Part shown: piece by piece, positions 33,724 to 42,516 of the stretch
How positions within the stretch are numbered: position 1 is the stretch's first letter
How the letters are laid out: every line of letters starts with the position of its first letter
Assembly: GCA_021779835.1 (NCBI GenBank)
Contig: JAJXZX010000016.1
Span: forward strand, 1 to 64,000
Source: Pseudomonadota bacterium
GTDB lineage: Bacteria > Pseudomonadota > Alphaproteobacteria > Rhodobacterales > Rhodobacteraceae
Reading direction: 5' to 3'
Length of the DNA stretch: 64,000 nucleotides
Notes under the pieces: generated by a model
The model's database searches: none
What the model saw: only the letters and a program-made list of their open reading frames with translations
What the model was told of the DNA's origin: nothing
Position numbers and translations under genes: made by a program

Positions 33724-33813
33724 CAATCTAATCTATTGCAAAGTATTATTTCTGCCTATTCCTATTTCGGTCCTATGCAGAGGTGGCACGTTTCCCTGCA
33801 TCAGAGGATTGCC

Positions 33814-34962
33814 ATGACCACCCGCCCCAAACCCCTGTCCGGCCTGAAAATCCTCGATTTCACGCGGGTCTTGGCGGGCCCATATTCCACCGCGCTGATG
33901 GCCGACTTGGGGGCGGATGTGATCAAGGTAGAGGGTGCCGAGGGCGACGAATACCGCCGTGTCGGCCCCTTCCGCGAAGGCGAAAGCGCGCTTTTCCAGA
34001 CCGCGAACCGCGGCAAGCGGTCCATCGTTCTGGATCTCAAAAACCCGGACGATCACCAAGTCGCACTGGCGCTGGCCGACCGCGCCGATGTCGTCGTCGA
34101 GAATTTTCGCCCCGGTGTGATGGCGCGTTTGGGCTTGGGGCCCGACGTGCTGACCGCCCGTAATCCGCGCCTGATCTATGCCTCGATCTCGGGGTTTGGC
34201 CAAAGCGGCCCGAACGCCGAACGGCCCGCCTACGATATTATCGTGCAGGCGATGAGCGGGCTGATGGCCCTGACCGGCACGACTGACGGCCCGCCCACGA
34301 TGGTTGGCGAGGCGGTGGCCGATGTGGCGGGCGGGCTGTTTGCCGCATGGGGCATCATGGCTGCGCTGTATGAGCGCGAAAGCACCGGCAAGGGCCGGGT
34401 GATCGACGTGGCCCTCTATGACGCGCTTGCGTCGATGATGCCAACCGCGGCGGCGCGCGTGCTGATCAGCGGGCAAGACCCGGTCCGCACCGGCAATCGC
34501 CACCCGCTGTCTGCACCGTTTGGGGTCTATCAGGCGGGCAATGGGCATTTCGCCGTGGCGGTGCTGAACGACCGGCTTTTCGCTCGGTTCTGCGAAACGA
34601 TCGGGCGGCCCGAGCTTGCAACGCGTCCGGAGTTCGCCTCCGACGCCACACGGCGGGTGAACGAGCCCGCGCTGGCCGCGGCAATTGAGGGCTGGGCTGC
34701 GGCCCATACCGCCGAAAGCGCCGTCGCCACGCTGGCGGCGGCAGGCATACCGGCGGCGGCGCTGTCCTCGGCCCGCGAGGCATGGACGTCAGAGCAATCC
34801 GTGGCGCGCGGGTTGACCTCACCCGTGACCCACCCGCTCCTTGGGCCGATCGATGTGCCCGAACAGCCCGTCCATTTCGCGGGCAGTCCGCGCGGCGGGC
34901 GACGGGCGGCACCGGGGCTTGATGAACATGGCGCGCAAATCCGTGCCGAGATGGCGCAATAA
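33814..34962 (+). CDS. CaiB/BaiF-family (class III) CoA-transferase
   Basis: The 382-aa protein has the class III CoA-transferase landmarks GLKILDFTRVLAGPYSTALMADLGADVIKVE, the KRSIVLDLKNP segment, and the catalytic Asp in ERPAYDIIVQAMSG. These enzymes move CoA between two carboxylates such as succinate and a dicarboxylic acid. The frame is open from 33694, but ATG 33814 is the family start. It is one base from the acyl-CoA dehydrogenase start, so the two form an activation-oxidation pair as in glutarate degradation; the acid cannot be identified. Confidence 0.93.
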   Translation: MTTRPKPLSGLKILDFTRVLAGPYSTALMADLGADVIKVEGAEGDEYRRVGPFREGESALFQTANRGKRSIVLDLKNPDDHQVALALADRADVVVENFRPGVMARLGLGPDVLTARNPRLIYASISGFGQSGPNAERPAYDIIVQAMSGLMALTGTTDGPPTMVGEAVADVAGGLFAAWGIMAALYERESTGKGRVIDVALYDALASMMPTAAARVLISGQDPVRTGNRHPLSAPFGVYQAGNGHFAVAVLNDRLFARFCETIGRPELATRPEFASDATRRVNEPALAAAIEGWAAAHTAESAVATLAAAGIPAAALSSAREAWTSEQSVARGLTSPVTHPLLGPIDVPEQPVHFAGSPRGGRRAAPGLDEHGAQIRAEMAQ

Positions 34963-34963
34963 C

Positions 34964-36103
34964 ATGACGGCATGGACGCAAGACGAGGCGCTGATCCTCG
35001 ACCAGATCGAACGGTTCGCGGCGGAAGTGCTGGCACCGCGCGCAGCAGACTTGGACGAAAGCCAGACCTTCGCGGTCTGCCATCTGCCTGCGATGGCAGA
35101 GCTTGGCCTCATGGGCCTCAATCTGCCAGAGGTGGAGGGCGGTCTGGGCCTGACCGGCCCGGCGCTTTATCGCGCGGTCGAGATTATTGCCGGCGCTTGT
35201 GGCTCCACCGCGTCCATGTTGACGGCGCATTATCTTGCCACCGACAGCCTGCATCTGGGGGCCGACGCAGCGCTGAAGGCCCGTATCCTGCCGCGCGCGG
35301 CGGCGGGTGCTCTGGGTGCCTTCGCCCTGACCGAGCCCGAGGCCGGGTCGAACCCTGCCGACATGCGCACCACAGCCCGCCGCGAGGGCGCAGGGTATCG
35401 GTTGCGCGGTGCCAAAGCCTTCATCTCAAACGCTGGCGCCGCCGCGTTCATCGTGGTTTTCGCCAAGACGGACCCAGACGCAGGCGCGCGCGGCATCTCG
35501 GCTTTCGTGGTCGAACCGGCCCTTACGCCCGGCGTCGCCGTGGCGCGCGCCGAGCGCACGATGGGCCTGCGCGGCGGGCATGTATTCGGCGTGACATTCG
35601 ACTGCTTCGTGCCCGAAGAAAATCGGATCGGCCCCGAGGGCAGCGGTTTCCGCACCGCGATGCGTGTGCTTGATAACGGCCGCATCGAGGTTGCAGCCCA
35701 AGCCACCGGTATCGCCGCTGCCGCCCTTGACGCCTCCGTCGCCTACGCCCGCACGCGCCATGTCGGCGGCCATCCGATTGCCGATTTTCAGGGCCTGCAA
35801 TGGATGCTGGCCGACAGCGCCAACGACCTTGCTGCCGCACGCGCGCTTGGATATGCCGCCGCCCGTTTGCGCGGCTCTGGCGCGCGTTATTCAACCGAGA
35901 GTGCGCACGCCAAGCTGTTCGCCTCCGAAGCCGCGTGGCGCATTGCGGATCGCGCGCTACAGATCCATGGCGGCTACGGCTATTGCCGCGATTTTCCGTT
36001 GGAACGCTACCTACGCGACCTTCGGATCTTCCGCATTTATGAAGGCAGTTCTGAAATTCAACGCACGATCATCGCGCGCGGACTACTTGCGGATCCGACC
36101 TGA
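34964..36103 (+). CDS. Acyl-CoA dehydrogenase
   Basis: A 379-aa FAD-dependent acyl-CoA dehydrogenase: FALTEPEAGSNPADMRTTA (FAD/substrate loop), GLRGGHVFGVTFD, QIHGGYGYCRDFPLERYLRD, and the catalytic Glu in IYEGSSEIQRTIIAR close to the C-terminus. It oxidises an acyl-CoA to the enoyl-CoA. The ATG lies one base after the CoA-transferase stop; the open frame runs further upstream inside that gene but this start gives the family length. Chain length is not readable. Confidence 0.93.
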   Translation: MTAWTQDEALILDQIERFAAEVLAPRAADLDESQTFAVCHLPAMAELGLMGLNLPEVEGGLGLTGPALYRAVEIIAGACGSTASMLTAHYLATDSLHLGADAALKARILPRAAAGALGAFALTEPEAGSNPADMRTTARREGAGYRLRGAKAFISNAGAAAFIVVFAKTDPDAGARGISAFVVEPALTPGVAVARAERTMGLRGGHVFGVTFDCFVPEENRIGPEGSGFRTAMRVLDNGRIEVAAQATGIAAAALDASVAYARTRHVGGHPIADFQGLQWMLADSANDLAAARALGYAAARLRGSGARYSTESAHAKLFASEAAWRIADRALQIHGGYGYCRDFPLERYLRDLRIFRIYEGSSEIQRTIIARGLLADPT

Positions 36104-36114
36104 GGGCGGCCATC

Positions 36115-36196
36115 CCCGACCAAGCGAATGACTGGAAGGTGATGGCGGCGCGCTTGCACACCGGGCAACGAAGCGTAGCGAGAGCGCTTGGTCGGG
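36115..36196. repeat. Inverted repeat flanking a 58-base segment at the MFS pseudogene edge
   Basis: CCCGACCAAGCG (36115-36126) and CGCTTGGTCGGG (36185-36196) are perfect 12-base inverted arms. They lie between the acyl-CoA dehydrogenase stop and the first readable part of a broken MFS gene. The segment replaces the expected N-terminal start of that transporter. Confidence 0.6.
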
Positions 36197-37100
36197 CAGG
36201 GCGCGCTGGTGGTGGATTTCTCGCTTTACCTGCACCGGCTCAACTGGTCGGCGGTTGAGATCAGCCTGGTGCTCAGCGCGGCTTTGCTGTTTGGCCGCGT
36301 GCTGACGATGATTATCGGCCCCCTGAGCGACCGATTGGGGCGGCGGCGGTTTCTGCTGGGGTATCAGGCGGTGCAACTGCTGTCCGCCCTCGCCGCGTTG
36401 CTGTCGGGCGCTGCGCTGGTGCTGGGGGCGGCGGGCATCCTTGGCGGCTTCAGGCGCGGCGGCAATGGCGCGGCGGGACCGTTCTCGCCGGTCGAGCAGG
36501 CGTGGCTGGCGCAGAACGTGCCCGCGGCGGGGCGCACGCGGGTGTTCAGCCTCAACGGCGCGTGGGGCGCGGTCGTTTCGCCCGCTCTTCGCACTGGCGG
36601 CGCTTTCCTCGGTGATCTGCATTGGCCTGATCTGGGCTGCCGAAGACCGCGAGGCACCGCCGCCCGGTCCACACCCGACGGTCGCAAGACCCGCGCCAGA
36701 GACCGATCTCAAGACCGTGGTGCGCAAACGAGAGAACGGGCTGATGCTGCGGTTGGTGCTGGCCAACATGCTGAACGGCAGCGGCATCAGGATGACCGGG
36801 CCGCTGATTTCCTACTGGTTCGCGATCCGGTTCGGTTCAGCGAGGGGCCAGAGTTGATCGGGCCCTTGATGGCGGCGGGCTTCCTGCTGTCGGGCGCGGC
36901 CTCGCTGGCGACCGGATGGTTGGCCGACCGGTTCGGGGCGGTGCGGGTTGTCGTGGTGATGCGAAGCGTCGGGCTTGCCATGCTGATAGCCTTGGCAGCA
37001 TCAACCGATGTCCCTTGCAGGCCAGGCCTATGTCGCGCTGATCGCGTTGGTCCTGTGGGTGCTGCGCGGCCATTTTGCCAAAGCCGACCGGCGTGCAGTC
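36197..37100 (+). pseudogene. Decayed MFS transporter
   Basis: Pieces of a major facilitator transporter lie in different frames. Frame one runs to about 36585 (LVVDFSLYLHRLNWSAVEIS, then GPLSDRLGRRRFLLGYQ, the conserved loop 2-3 motif). Frame two covers about 36585-36850 (LFALAALSSVICIGLIWAAED, LRLVLANMLNGSGIRMTGPL). Frame one resumes for 36850-37000 (LIGPLMAAGFLLSGAASLATGWLADRFG), then frame two again from 37008 (LAGQAYVALIALVLWVLRG). At least three frameshifts and loss of the N-terminus make it nonfunctional. It follows the CoA-transferase/dehydrogenase pair and may have imported their substrate. Confidence 0.85.
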
Positions 37101-37262
37101 GGGCCGCCCGGGCCAGCCTGGGCCGCGCGTCCTGGGGCAGCCGTCATGCCGCCTTCAGGCTGGCTCTGCGGATGATCGGGTGCTATAGCCCGGGCCAATG
37201 TGCCACAGGGGCACGGACCCTGCAAACCCGACCACAGACGAGAAACGGCAGAAATCGGCGCG

Positions 37263-38309
37263 ATGACGAGTCCTGATCTTTCAGCCCACCCGATGACGCG
37301 CGACGTGCGTGCGGCGGCTCGCCTGTCCGTCGCCCCGATGATCGACTGGACCGACCGCCACTGCCGCGTCTTTCACCGCACCCTCAGCCACCACGCGCTG
37401 CTCTACACCGAGATGGTGACGGCCCCTGCGATTCTGCACGGCGACCGCGCGCGTCTGTTGGGCTTTGACGCCTGCGAGCATCCGGTCGCGGTGCAGCTTG
37501 GCGGCTCTGACCCCGCACAACTGGCCGAGGCCGCGCGCATTGCCACCGACTTCGGCTATGACGAGGTCAACCTCAACGTCGGCTGCCCGTCCGACCGCGT
37601 GCAATCGGGCTGTTTCGGCGCGGTGCTGATGGAAAAGCCACAGCTTGTGGCCGAGTGCGTCGCCGCGATGCGCGCCGCCACCGCGCTGCCGGTCACGGTA
37701 AAATGCCGTATCGGCGTTGACGATCAGGTGCCCGACGAGGTGCTGCCTGCCTTCCTTGAAACCATCGCGGCGGCGGGGGCGCAACACGTCATCATCCACG
37801 CGCGCAAAGCGTGGCTTCAGGGCCTCTCGCCCAAGGAAAATCGCGAAATTCCGCCGCTGGACCATGCCCTCGTGCTGGCGATGAAACGCGCCTACCCCCA
37901 GATGGCGATCTCGATCAACGGCGGCATCAGCAGCCTGACGCAGGCGAAATCTTTTCTCGACCAAGGGGTTGATGGCGTGATGATCGGCCGCGCCGCCTAT
38001 CACGACCCCGCCGCGATCCTGCTGCCTGCCGATGCCGAGATCTTTGGCGCCGCGCGCCGTATCGACGCCTTCGAGGCGGTGGAACTGATGCGCCCCTATA
38101 TCGCGCGCCACCTGGAGGGCGGCGGTCGCCTGCACCAGATCACGCGCCACATGCAGGGCCTGTTCCACGCCCGCCCCGGCGCGCGCAGTTGGCGACGCAT
38201 CCTGTCCGAGCGCGCCAATGCCCGCGACGCCGGGCTTGACGTGCTGGACGCCGCGCTGCACGAGGTGCTGTATCCCGCCATCACCGAGGCTGTCACCGAC
38301 GCCGCCTGA
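37263..38309 (+). CDS. dusA: tRNA-dihydrouridine synthase, DusA type
   Basis: The 348-aa FMN enzyme reduces specific uridines in tRNA D-loops. Visible motifs are SVAPMIDWTDRHCRVFHR at the start, NLNVGCPSDRVQSGCFGAVLM (containing the catalytic Cys in GCFGA), VKCRIGVDD, and NGGISSLTQ. The WTDRHCR opening is characteristic of DusA rather than DusB or DusC. The open frame runs to 37200, but ATG 37263 is preferred because upstream residues are not conserved in the family. It converges on the DUF1289 gene across a repeat-based hairpin. Confidence 0.93.
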   Translation: MTSPDLSAHPMTRDVRAAARLSVAPMIDWTDRHCRVFHRTLSHHALLYTEMVTAPAILHGDRARLLGFDACEHPVAVQLGGSDPAQLAEAARIATDFGYDEVNLNVGCPSDRVQSGCFGAVLMEKPQLVAECVAAMRAATALPVTVKCRIGVDDQVPDEVLPAFLETIAAAGAQHVIIHARKAWLQGLSPKENREIPPLDHALVLAMKRAYPQMAISINGGISSLTQAKSFLDQGVDGVMIGRAAYHDPAAILLPADAEIFGAARRIDAFEAVELMRPYIARHLEGGGRLHQITRHMQGLFHARPGARSWRRILSERANARDAGLDVLDAALHEVLYPAITEAVTDAA

Positions 38310-38323
38310 ACCCCGCGTTTTTG

Positions 38324-38392
38324 GATATTTGCACCAAAGCAACCGGGCGCCTTACCCCTCCCATTGCTTTGGTCGAAATATCCCCGCCGGAG
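38324..38392. terminator. Paired dispersed repeats R7/R8 forming a bidirectional hairpin
   Basis: GGATATTTGCACCAAAGCAA (38324-38343) and TTGCTTTGGTCGAAATATCC (38365-38384) are inverted with 18 of 20 positions pairing. They are two opposed copies of the GGATATTT-N-ACCAAAGCAA form of the dispersed repeat, placed between the convergent ends of dusA and the DUF1289 gene, so they probably end transcription from both directions. Confidence 0.7.
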
Positions 38393-38409
38393 GCTCCGAC
38401 GCCAGCCCC

Positions 38410-38640
38410 TCAGCGCTCCAGCCGCGCGTTGCGCCCGCCGCGCCGTTTGGTCAGCATAGAGCTGCGGTCGGGCAGCGCCGCCATGATCTCGCGCCGCGCC
38501 TCGGGGGTCATCTTGGACCATCCGGCGATCTCGTCGATGGTGCGGTTGCAGCCGACGCAGATGCGCGCCTCGGGGTGGACAACGCAGACCTTGACGCAGG
38601 GGCTTTCGACCTCTTCGCGTTTCCAGACTTCGTCCATCAT
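38410..38640 (-). CDS. DUF1289-family small Cys-rich protein
   Basis: A 76-aa protein opening MMDEVWKREEVESPCVKVC with the family's four-cysteine pattern SPCVKVCVVHPEARICVGCNRTIDEIAGW, probably a zinc or metal site, and a basic tail. The function of DUF1289 is not known to me. Its ATG overlaps the ruvX stop as ATGA, so it is the last gene of ccmI-ruvX-DUF1289. Confidence 0.85.
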   Translation of the reverse strand: MMDEVWKREEVESPCVKVCVVHPEARICVGCNRTIDEIAGWSKMTPEARREIMAALPDRSSMLTKRRGGRNARLER

Positions 38641-39122
38641 TCGTCCTTTGCCCAACGGATATGCTGCAAGCGGTCCAGCACGCCTTGCAGAATATAGGCC
38701 GCCGCGACGTGATCGATCACCTCTTTGCGACGCTTGCGCGATGTATCCGCCTCTAACAGCGCGCGTTCGGCGGCGACGGTGGACAGACGTTCGTCCCAGA
38801 AGGCAATCGGCAGATCGGTCAGGCGCGACAGATTGCGCGCAAACGCCCGCGTCGATTGGCACCGCGCGCCCTCTGATCCGTCCATGTTCAGCGGCAAGCC
38901 GAACACCAGCCCGCCCAACTCGCGCGACTTGGCAATCGCCAGCACCGCCGCCGCGTCCAGCGTGAATTTGCTGCGCCGGATGGTTTCCTGCGGCGTCGCC
39001 ACCGACAACAGCCGGTCTGACACCGCGACGCCCACCGTCTTTTCGCCCAGATCGAGCCCGCCAAGCGCGCGCATCGGGGGCACCACGCGGGCGAAATCCT
39101 CGATGCTGTCAAACACGCTCAT
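38637..39122 (-). CDS. ruvX: RuvX/YqgF, putative pre-16S rRNA nuclease (Holliday junction resolvase-like)
   Basis: A 161-aa RNase H-fold protein with ALGGLDLGEKTVGVAVSDRL (first catalytic Asp), VFGLPLNMDGSEG, FWDERLSTVAAERALLE and the final Asp region DHVAAAYILQ. In E. coli the family acts in 5' maturation of 16S rRNA. The ATG at 39122 overlaps the ccmI stop. Upstream frame codons to 39269 lie inside ccmI and are not family sequence. Confidence 0.92.
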   Translation of the reverse strand: MSVFDSIEDFARVVPPMRALGGLDLGEKTVGVAVSDRLLSVATPQETIRRSKFTLDAAAVLAIAKSRELGGLVFGLPLNMDGSEGARCQSTRAFARNLSRLTDLPIAFWDERLSTVAAERALLEADTSRKRRKEVIDHVAAAYILQGVLDRLQHIRWAKDE

Positions 39123-40630
39123 CCGGCGACGCCCACTTTTTCCGCCGCAGCCTTGACCGGGGCGAGGTCGGCGTCGTGCCCGGCAAACGCGGCCTGCGCC
39201 TTGGTCCAGACCTCGCGCGCCTTGTCGGTCTCGCCCAGCACGCCGTAAGCGTTGATCAGCTTGGCCCATTCGGCCGGAGAACCGCCCTGCGTCGCCAGCC
39301 GTTCGGCCAGTTGCGCCACCATGCCCTTGATCATCTGCTGGCGGTCGCCCGCGCTCATGCCCTGCGCCGTCGCCATGTCGCTGGCCGTCGGGCCAGCGGT
39401 GTCCCCTGCCAGCGGGGGCAGCCGGTAATTGATGCCGCCCGCCGCGGCGAGTGGTTCAATCTGGCTGCGGATCGGGCCAAACCACGGATCGGTCGGCTTG
39501 CTGCTGGCCAACAGCGGCTGCCACAACTCAAACGCCAGATCGGGGCGCCCGGTTTCGCCAAACATCAGCCCGGTGTAAAAGCGCGCAGCGCCATCCTTGG
39601 GGTCCAGTTTCAGCGCCTGCGCCAGCGCCTTGTCCGCCTCGGGCGAGACCTCGTTATTGGCGGCAAGGATCATCAGGCCGGCGAGGGCAGAGTAGTCCTT
39701 GGCCTGAACCTTCGGCCCCAACACGCGCACCACCTCTGCCTGCGCGCGCCACGCCGCAGGATACAGCCCCAACGCCGCCGCGCTTTGCGCCAGCGTGCCT
39801 TGCGCCGCCAGATCGTCGGGCTTGGCGGTCGCCGCCTTCTGCGCATCCTCCAGCGCCACATAAGCCGCCGCCAGCTTGTTGCCCGCATCCAGCGCCAGCG
39901 CCTTTTTGAGGGCGTCCTGCGCCTCTGGCCCGATCACCCCTTGCGCCGCGCGCACATCCAGATCGGCCAGCGCCGCGTAATCCTCTGCCACAGCATTCGC
40001 ACCCTTCAGCGCGATCACCTTGCGTTCGGCCACCGCTGCCGACGTGTAATTTGCCAGCCGCGCTTCGTATTGCGCCAGAAACTGCTGGCCCTTCAGATCA
40101 TCGGGATGCGCCGCCACCGCTGTGCGTAGCTTGGCGATCAGGTCCATCGTTTTGGCATCCACCCCCGTCATGTCGGGCGAGGCGGCAATCTTTGCCTCCA
40201 ACGCGGCTTGCGAGGGGCGGTCCGCCCGCATCTGCCGCGCCTCTGACATGCGCAAAGCGATCGGCAGGTCGTTATAGCCCGGCGCGCCGATGCGCTGGTA
40301 AAGCCACAACGCCCCCACGCCCAGCACCATCATCAGCCCCGCCGCCACCCAAGTCACCGTCTTGGGCGCGCGCACCTCCGCCTCGGCGCCGCTAAGCGCA
40401 CGGTCAGCCTCCAGCACGCGGCGCGCCACTTCGGTGCGCAACCGTTCCGCCTCGTCCGCGCCGATCGTGCCGCGCGCTTCGTCGCGGGTGATCTCTTTCA
40501 ACTGGTCGCGATAGACCCGCAGGTCATACGCCGCTGTCGGCTCTTCGCCTGCGCCGCCGCGTCGCAACGTCAGGATCAGCAAAAGCGTTACCGCGATGGT
40601 CATGCCGCTGGCGGCGATCCAGAAACCCAT
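39119..40630 (-). CDS. ccmI: CcmI, cytochrome c maturation protein
   Basis: A 503-aa protein with an N-terminal membrane helix (MGFWIAASGMTIAVTLLLILTL), a cytoplasmic loop with the characteristic YDLRVYRDQLKEITRDEARGTI region, a second helix (VTWVAAGLMMVLGVGALWLY) and a long periplasmic Ala-rich TPR domain, the layout of CcmI/CycH. CcmI presents apocytochrome c to the haem-ligation complex CcmFH. It precedes ruvX with an ATGA overlap. No other ccm genes are in the window. Confidence 0.9.
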   Translation of the reverse strand: MGFWIAASGMTIAVTLLLILTLRRGGAGEEPTAAYDLRVYRDQLKEITRDEARGTIGADEAERLRTEVARRVLEADRALSGAEAEVRAPKTVTWVAAGLMMVLGVGALWLYQRIGAPGYNDLPIALRMSEARQMRADRPSQAALEAKIAASPDMTGVDAKTMDLIAKLRTAVAAHPDDLKGQQFLAQYEARLANYTSAAVAERKVIALKGANAVAEDYAALADLDVRAAQGVIGPEAQDALKKALALDAGNKLAAAYVALEDAQKAATAKPDDLAAQGTLAQSAAALGLYPAAWRAQAEVVRVLGPKVQAKDYSALAGLMILAANNEVSPEADKALAQALKLDPKDGAARFYTGLMFGETGRPDLAFELWQPLLASSKPTDPWFGPIRSQIEPLAAAGGINYRLPPLAGDTAGPTASDMATAQGMSAGDRQQMIKGMVAQLAERLATQGGSPAEWAKLINAYGVLGETDKAREVWTKAQAAFAGHDADLAPVKAAAEKVGVAG

Positions 40631-40760
40631 GTCGACCCTCCTTAGGAGCCTCCCATGTAAGGCCTAACGCCACAGGGAAAAAGGCCCAAACCGCCGCAGG
40701 CACGGCAATGCGCGCATGGCAGCCCTGCGACGCACCCGCGCATGTCGCATTCTTCTTCGA

Positions 40761-40788
40761 TTGTGCCGCTCGCAGGTGCGGCTATAAC
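40761..40788 (+). promoter_or_regulatory. Candidate soxB promoter
   Basis: TTGTGC (40761-40766) and TATAAC (40783-40788), spacer 16 bases, lie in the 220-base gap between the divergent ccmI and soxB starts, about 60 bases before the soxB ATG. The spacer contains an imperfect hairpin CCGCTCGCAGGTGCGG. The rest of the gap shows nothing else clear. Confidence 0.4.
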
Positions 40789-40850
40789 CCAAGGCTGATC
40801 CAGAACCAACCTCAGGCCGCGCCCGTCCACAGCAGGGAATCGATCCGCCC

Positions 40851-42098
40851 ATGACCCGCTATTCCGTTTTCGCCATCGCCAAAGAAGCGCTTCGTTTCCA
40901 TCAGGGGTGGGAGCGTGCCTGGCGCTCGCCAGAGCCGAAGAAATCCTACGACGTGGTGATCGTCGGCGCGGGCGGCCACGGCCTTGCCACCGCCTATTAC
41001 CTTGGCAAGAATTTCGGCATCACCAATGTCGCCATCATCGAAAAGGGCTGGCTTGGCGGCGGCAACACCGGCCGCAACACCACGATTATCCGCTCGAACT
41101 ACCTGCAAGACCCCTCTGCCGCGATCTACGAAAAAGCGCGCAGCCTGTATGAGGGGCTTTCACAAGATCTCAACTACAACGTGATGTTCTCCCCGCGCGG
41201 CCTGCTGATGCTGGCGCAAACCCACCACGAGGTGCGCGGCTACCTGCGCACCGTCCATGCCAACATGCTGCAAGGCGTGGAAACCTCGTGGATCGAACCG
41301 GCCAAGGTCAAGGAACTGGTGCCGATCATCAATATCGACGGCCCGCGCTATCCGGTTCTCGGCGCGCTCTATCAGGCGCGCGGCGGCACCGCGCGCCACG
41401 ACGCCGTCGCATGGGGCTATGCCCGCGCCTGTTCGCAAATGGGCATGGACATCATCCAGCAATGCGAGGTGAAGGGCGTCACCCAGGAAAACGGTCAGGT
41501 CACCGGGGTTGAGACCACCAAGGGCCATATCGGCACCAGGAAGCTCGCCATCGTCGTCGCCGGCCACTCCGGCCAGGTCGCTGAAATGGCGGGCTTCCGT
41601 CTGCCGGTCGAGGCGGTCGCCTTGCAAGCGCTGGTGTCAGAGCCGATCAAGCCCTGCATCGACGTCGTCGTGATGGCCAACACCGTGCACGGCTACCTGT
41701 CGCAATCCGACAAGGGAGAGTTGGTGATCGGCGGCGGCACCGACGGCTTCAACAACTTCACCCAGCGCGGCTCGTTCCAGCACATCGAGGAAACCCTGCG
41801 CGCTTTGGTCGAGACCTTCCCGATGATCTCGCGCCTCAAGATGCTGCGCCAATGGGGCGGCATCGTTGACATGACCGGCGACCGCTCGCCCATCCTGTCG
41901 AAAACCCCGCTGGGCAATTGCTTCATCAACTGCGGCTGGGGCACCGGCGGCTTCAAGGCGATCCCCGGTTCCGGCTGGGCAATGGCCGAACTGGTCGCCA
42001 AGGGCGAGCCCGGCCCGCTGGCCGCCGCCTTCGGCATGGACCGTTTCCGCGAGGGGCGCTTCATCGACGAGTCCGTCGCGGCAGGGGTGGCGCATTGA
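40851..42098 (+). CDS. soxB: Sarcosine oxidase beta subunit
   Basis: SoxB (415 aa) is the flavin subunit of heterotetrameric sarcosine oxidase, which converts sarcosine and tetrahydrofolate to glycine, 5,10-methylene-THF and H2O2. The FAD motif YDVVIVGAGGHGLATAYYLGKNFG is at about residues 32-55; ARHDAVAWGYAR contains the histidine expected to carry covalent FMN; GGNTGRNTTIIRSNYL and WGTGGFKAIPGSG are conserved. It heads soxB-soxD-soxA-soxG. Confidence 0.96.
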   Translation: MTRYSVFAIAKEALRFHQGWERAWRSPEPKKSYDVVIVGAGGHGLATAYYLGKNFGITNVAIIEKGWLGGGNTGRNTTIIRSNYLQDPSAAIYEKARSLYEGLSQDLNYNVMFSPRGLLMLAQTHHEVRGYLRTVHANMLQGVETSWIEPAKVKELVPIINIDGPRYPVLGALYQARGGTARHDAVAWGYARACSQMGMDIIQQCEVKGVTQENGQVTGVETTKGHIGTRKLAIVVAGHSGQVAEMAGFRLPVEAVALQALVSEPIKPCIDVVVMANTVHGYLSQSDKGELVIGGGTDGFNNFTQRGSFQHIEETLRALVETFPMISRLKMLRQWGGIVDMTGDRSPILSKTPLGNCFINCGWGTGGFKAIPGSGWAMAELVAKGEPGPLAAAFGMDRFREGRFIDESVAAGVAH

Positions 42099-42137
42099 TG
42101 CCTCTCACCCGCACCGAAACCAACCACACAATCATGC

Positions 42138-42173
42138 GCATGAAAAACATACGATTGCTGCATGAAAAACATA
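42138..42173 (+). repeat. Direct repeat pair in the soxB-soxD gap
   Basis: GCATGAAAAACATA occurs at 42138-42151 and again at 42160-42173, with a 22-base period (about two helical turns). The 94-base soxB-soxD gap that holds it is unusually AT-rich and long for this operon. It may be a regulator site or an RNA element; no function is known to me. Confidence 0.55.
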
Positions 42174-42192
42174 TCCCAGACGGAGGCCCGGC

Positions 42193-42516
42193 ATGCTGAC
42201 CCTTGAATGCCCCTATTGCGGCGTAAAGGCCGAGGAAACCGAGCTTTCTCCCGGCTACGAGGCGCATCTGAAACGCTTTGGCGCAGGCTCCTCGGATGAC
42301 GATTACGAGGCCTATATGTTCGCGCGAAAGAACCCAAAAGGCGTGCATTTTGAACGCTGGCGCCATGTTTATGGCTGTGGAAAATGGTTCCTCGCCGCCC
42401 GCGACACCGCCACGTTAGAGGTTTTCGGCACCTATCCCGCGCAGTCCAAAGCGCCGCCCGAAGACCTGATTGCCCGCATCAAAGCCAAGCGCCCCGAATG
42501 GGAGGGCTATAAATGA
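42193..42516 (+). CDS. soxD: Sarcosine oxidase delta subunit
   Basis: SoxD (107 aa) is the small zinc-binding subunit of heterotetrameric sarcosine oxidase. It opens MLTLECPYCGVKAEETEL with the first zinc cysteines, and has RWRHVYGCGKWFLAARDTATLEVFGTY, the conserved C-terminal block. ATG follows GGAGGC. Its stop overlaps the soxA start (ATGA). Confidence 0.94.
   Translation: MLTLECPYCGVKAEETELSPGYEAHLKRFGAGSSDDDYEAYMFARKNPKGVHFERWRHVYGCGKWFLAARDTATLEVFGTYPAQSKAPPEDLIARIKAKRPEWEGYK

Noticed and set aside
36188-37276. A single 362-codon plus-strand frame covering the MFS region
   Set aside because: The frame changes from clear MFS sequence to Arg/Asp-rich nonsense and back, while the matching MFS parts lie in another frame; it is a pseudogene read across frameshifts.
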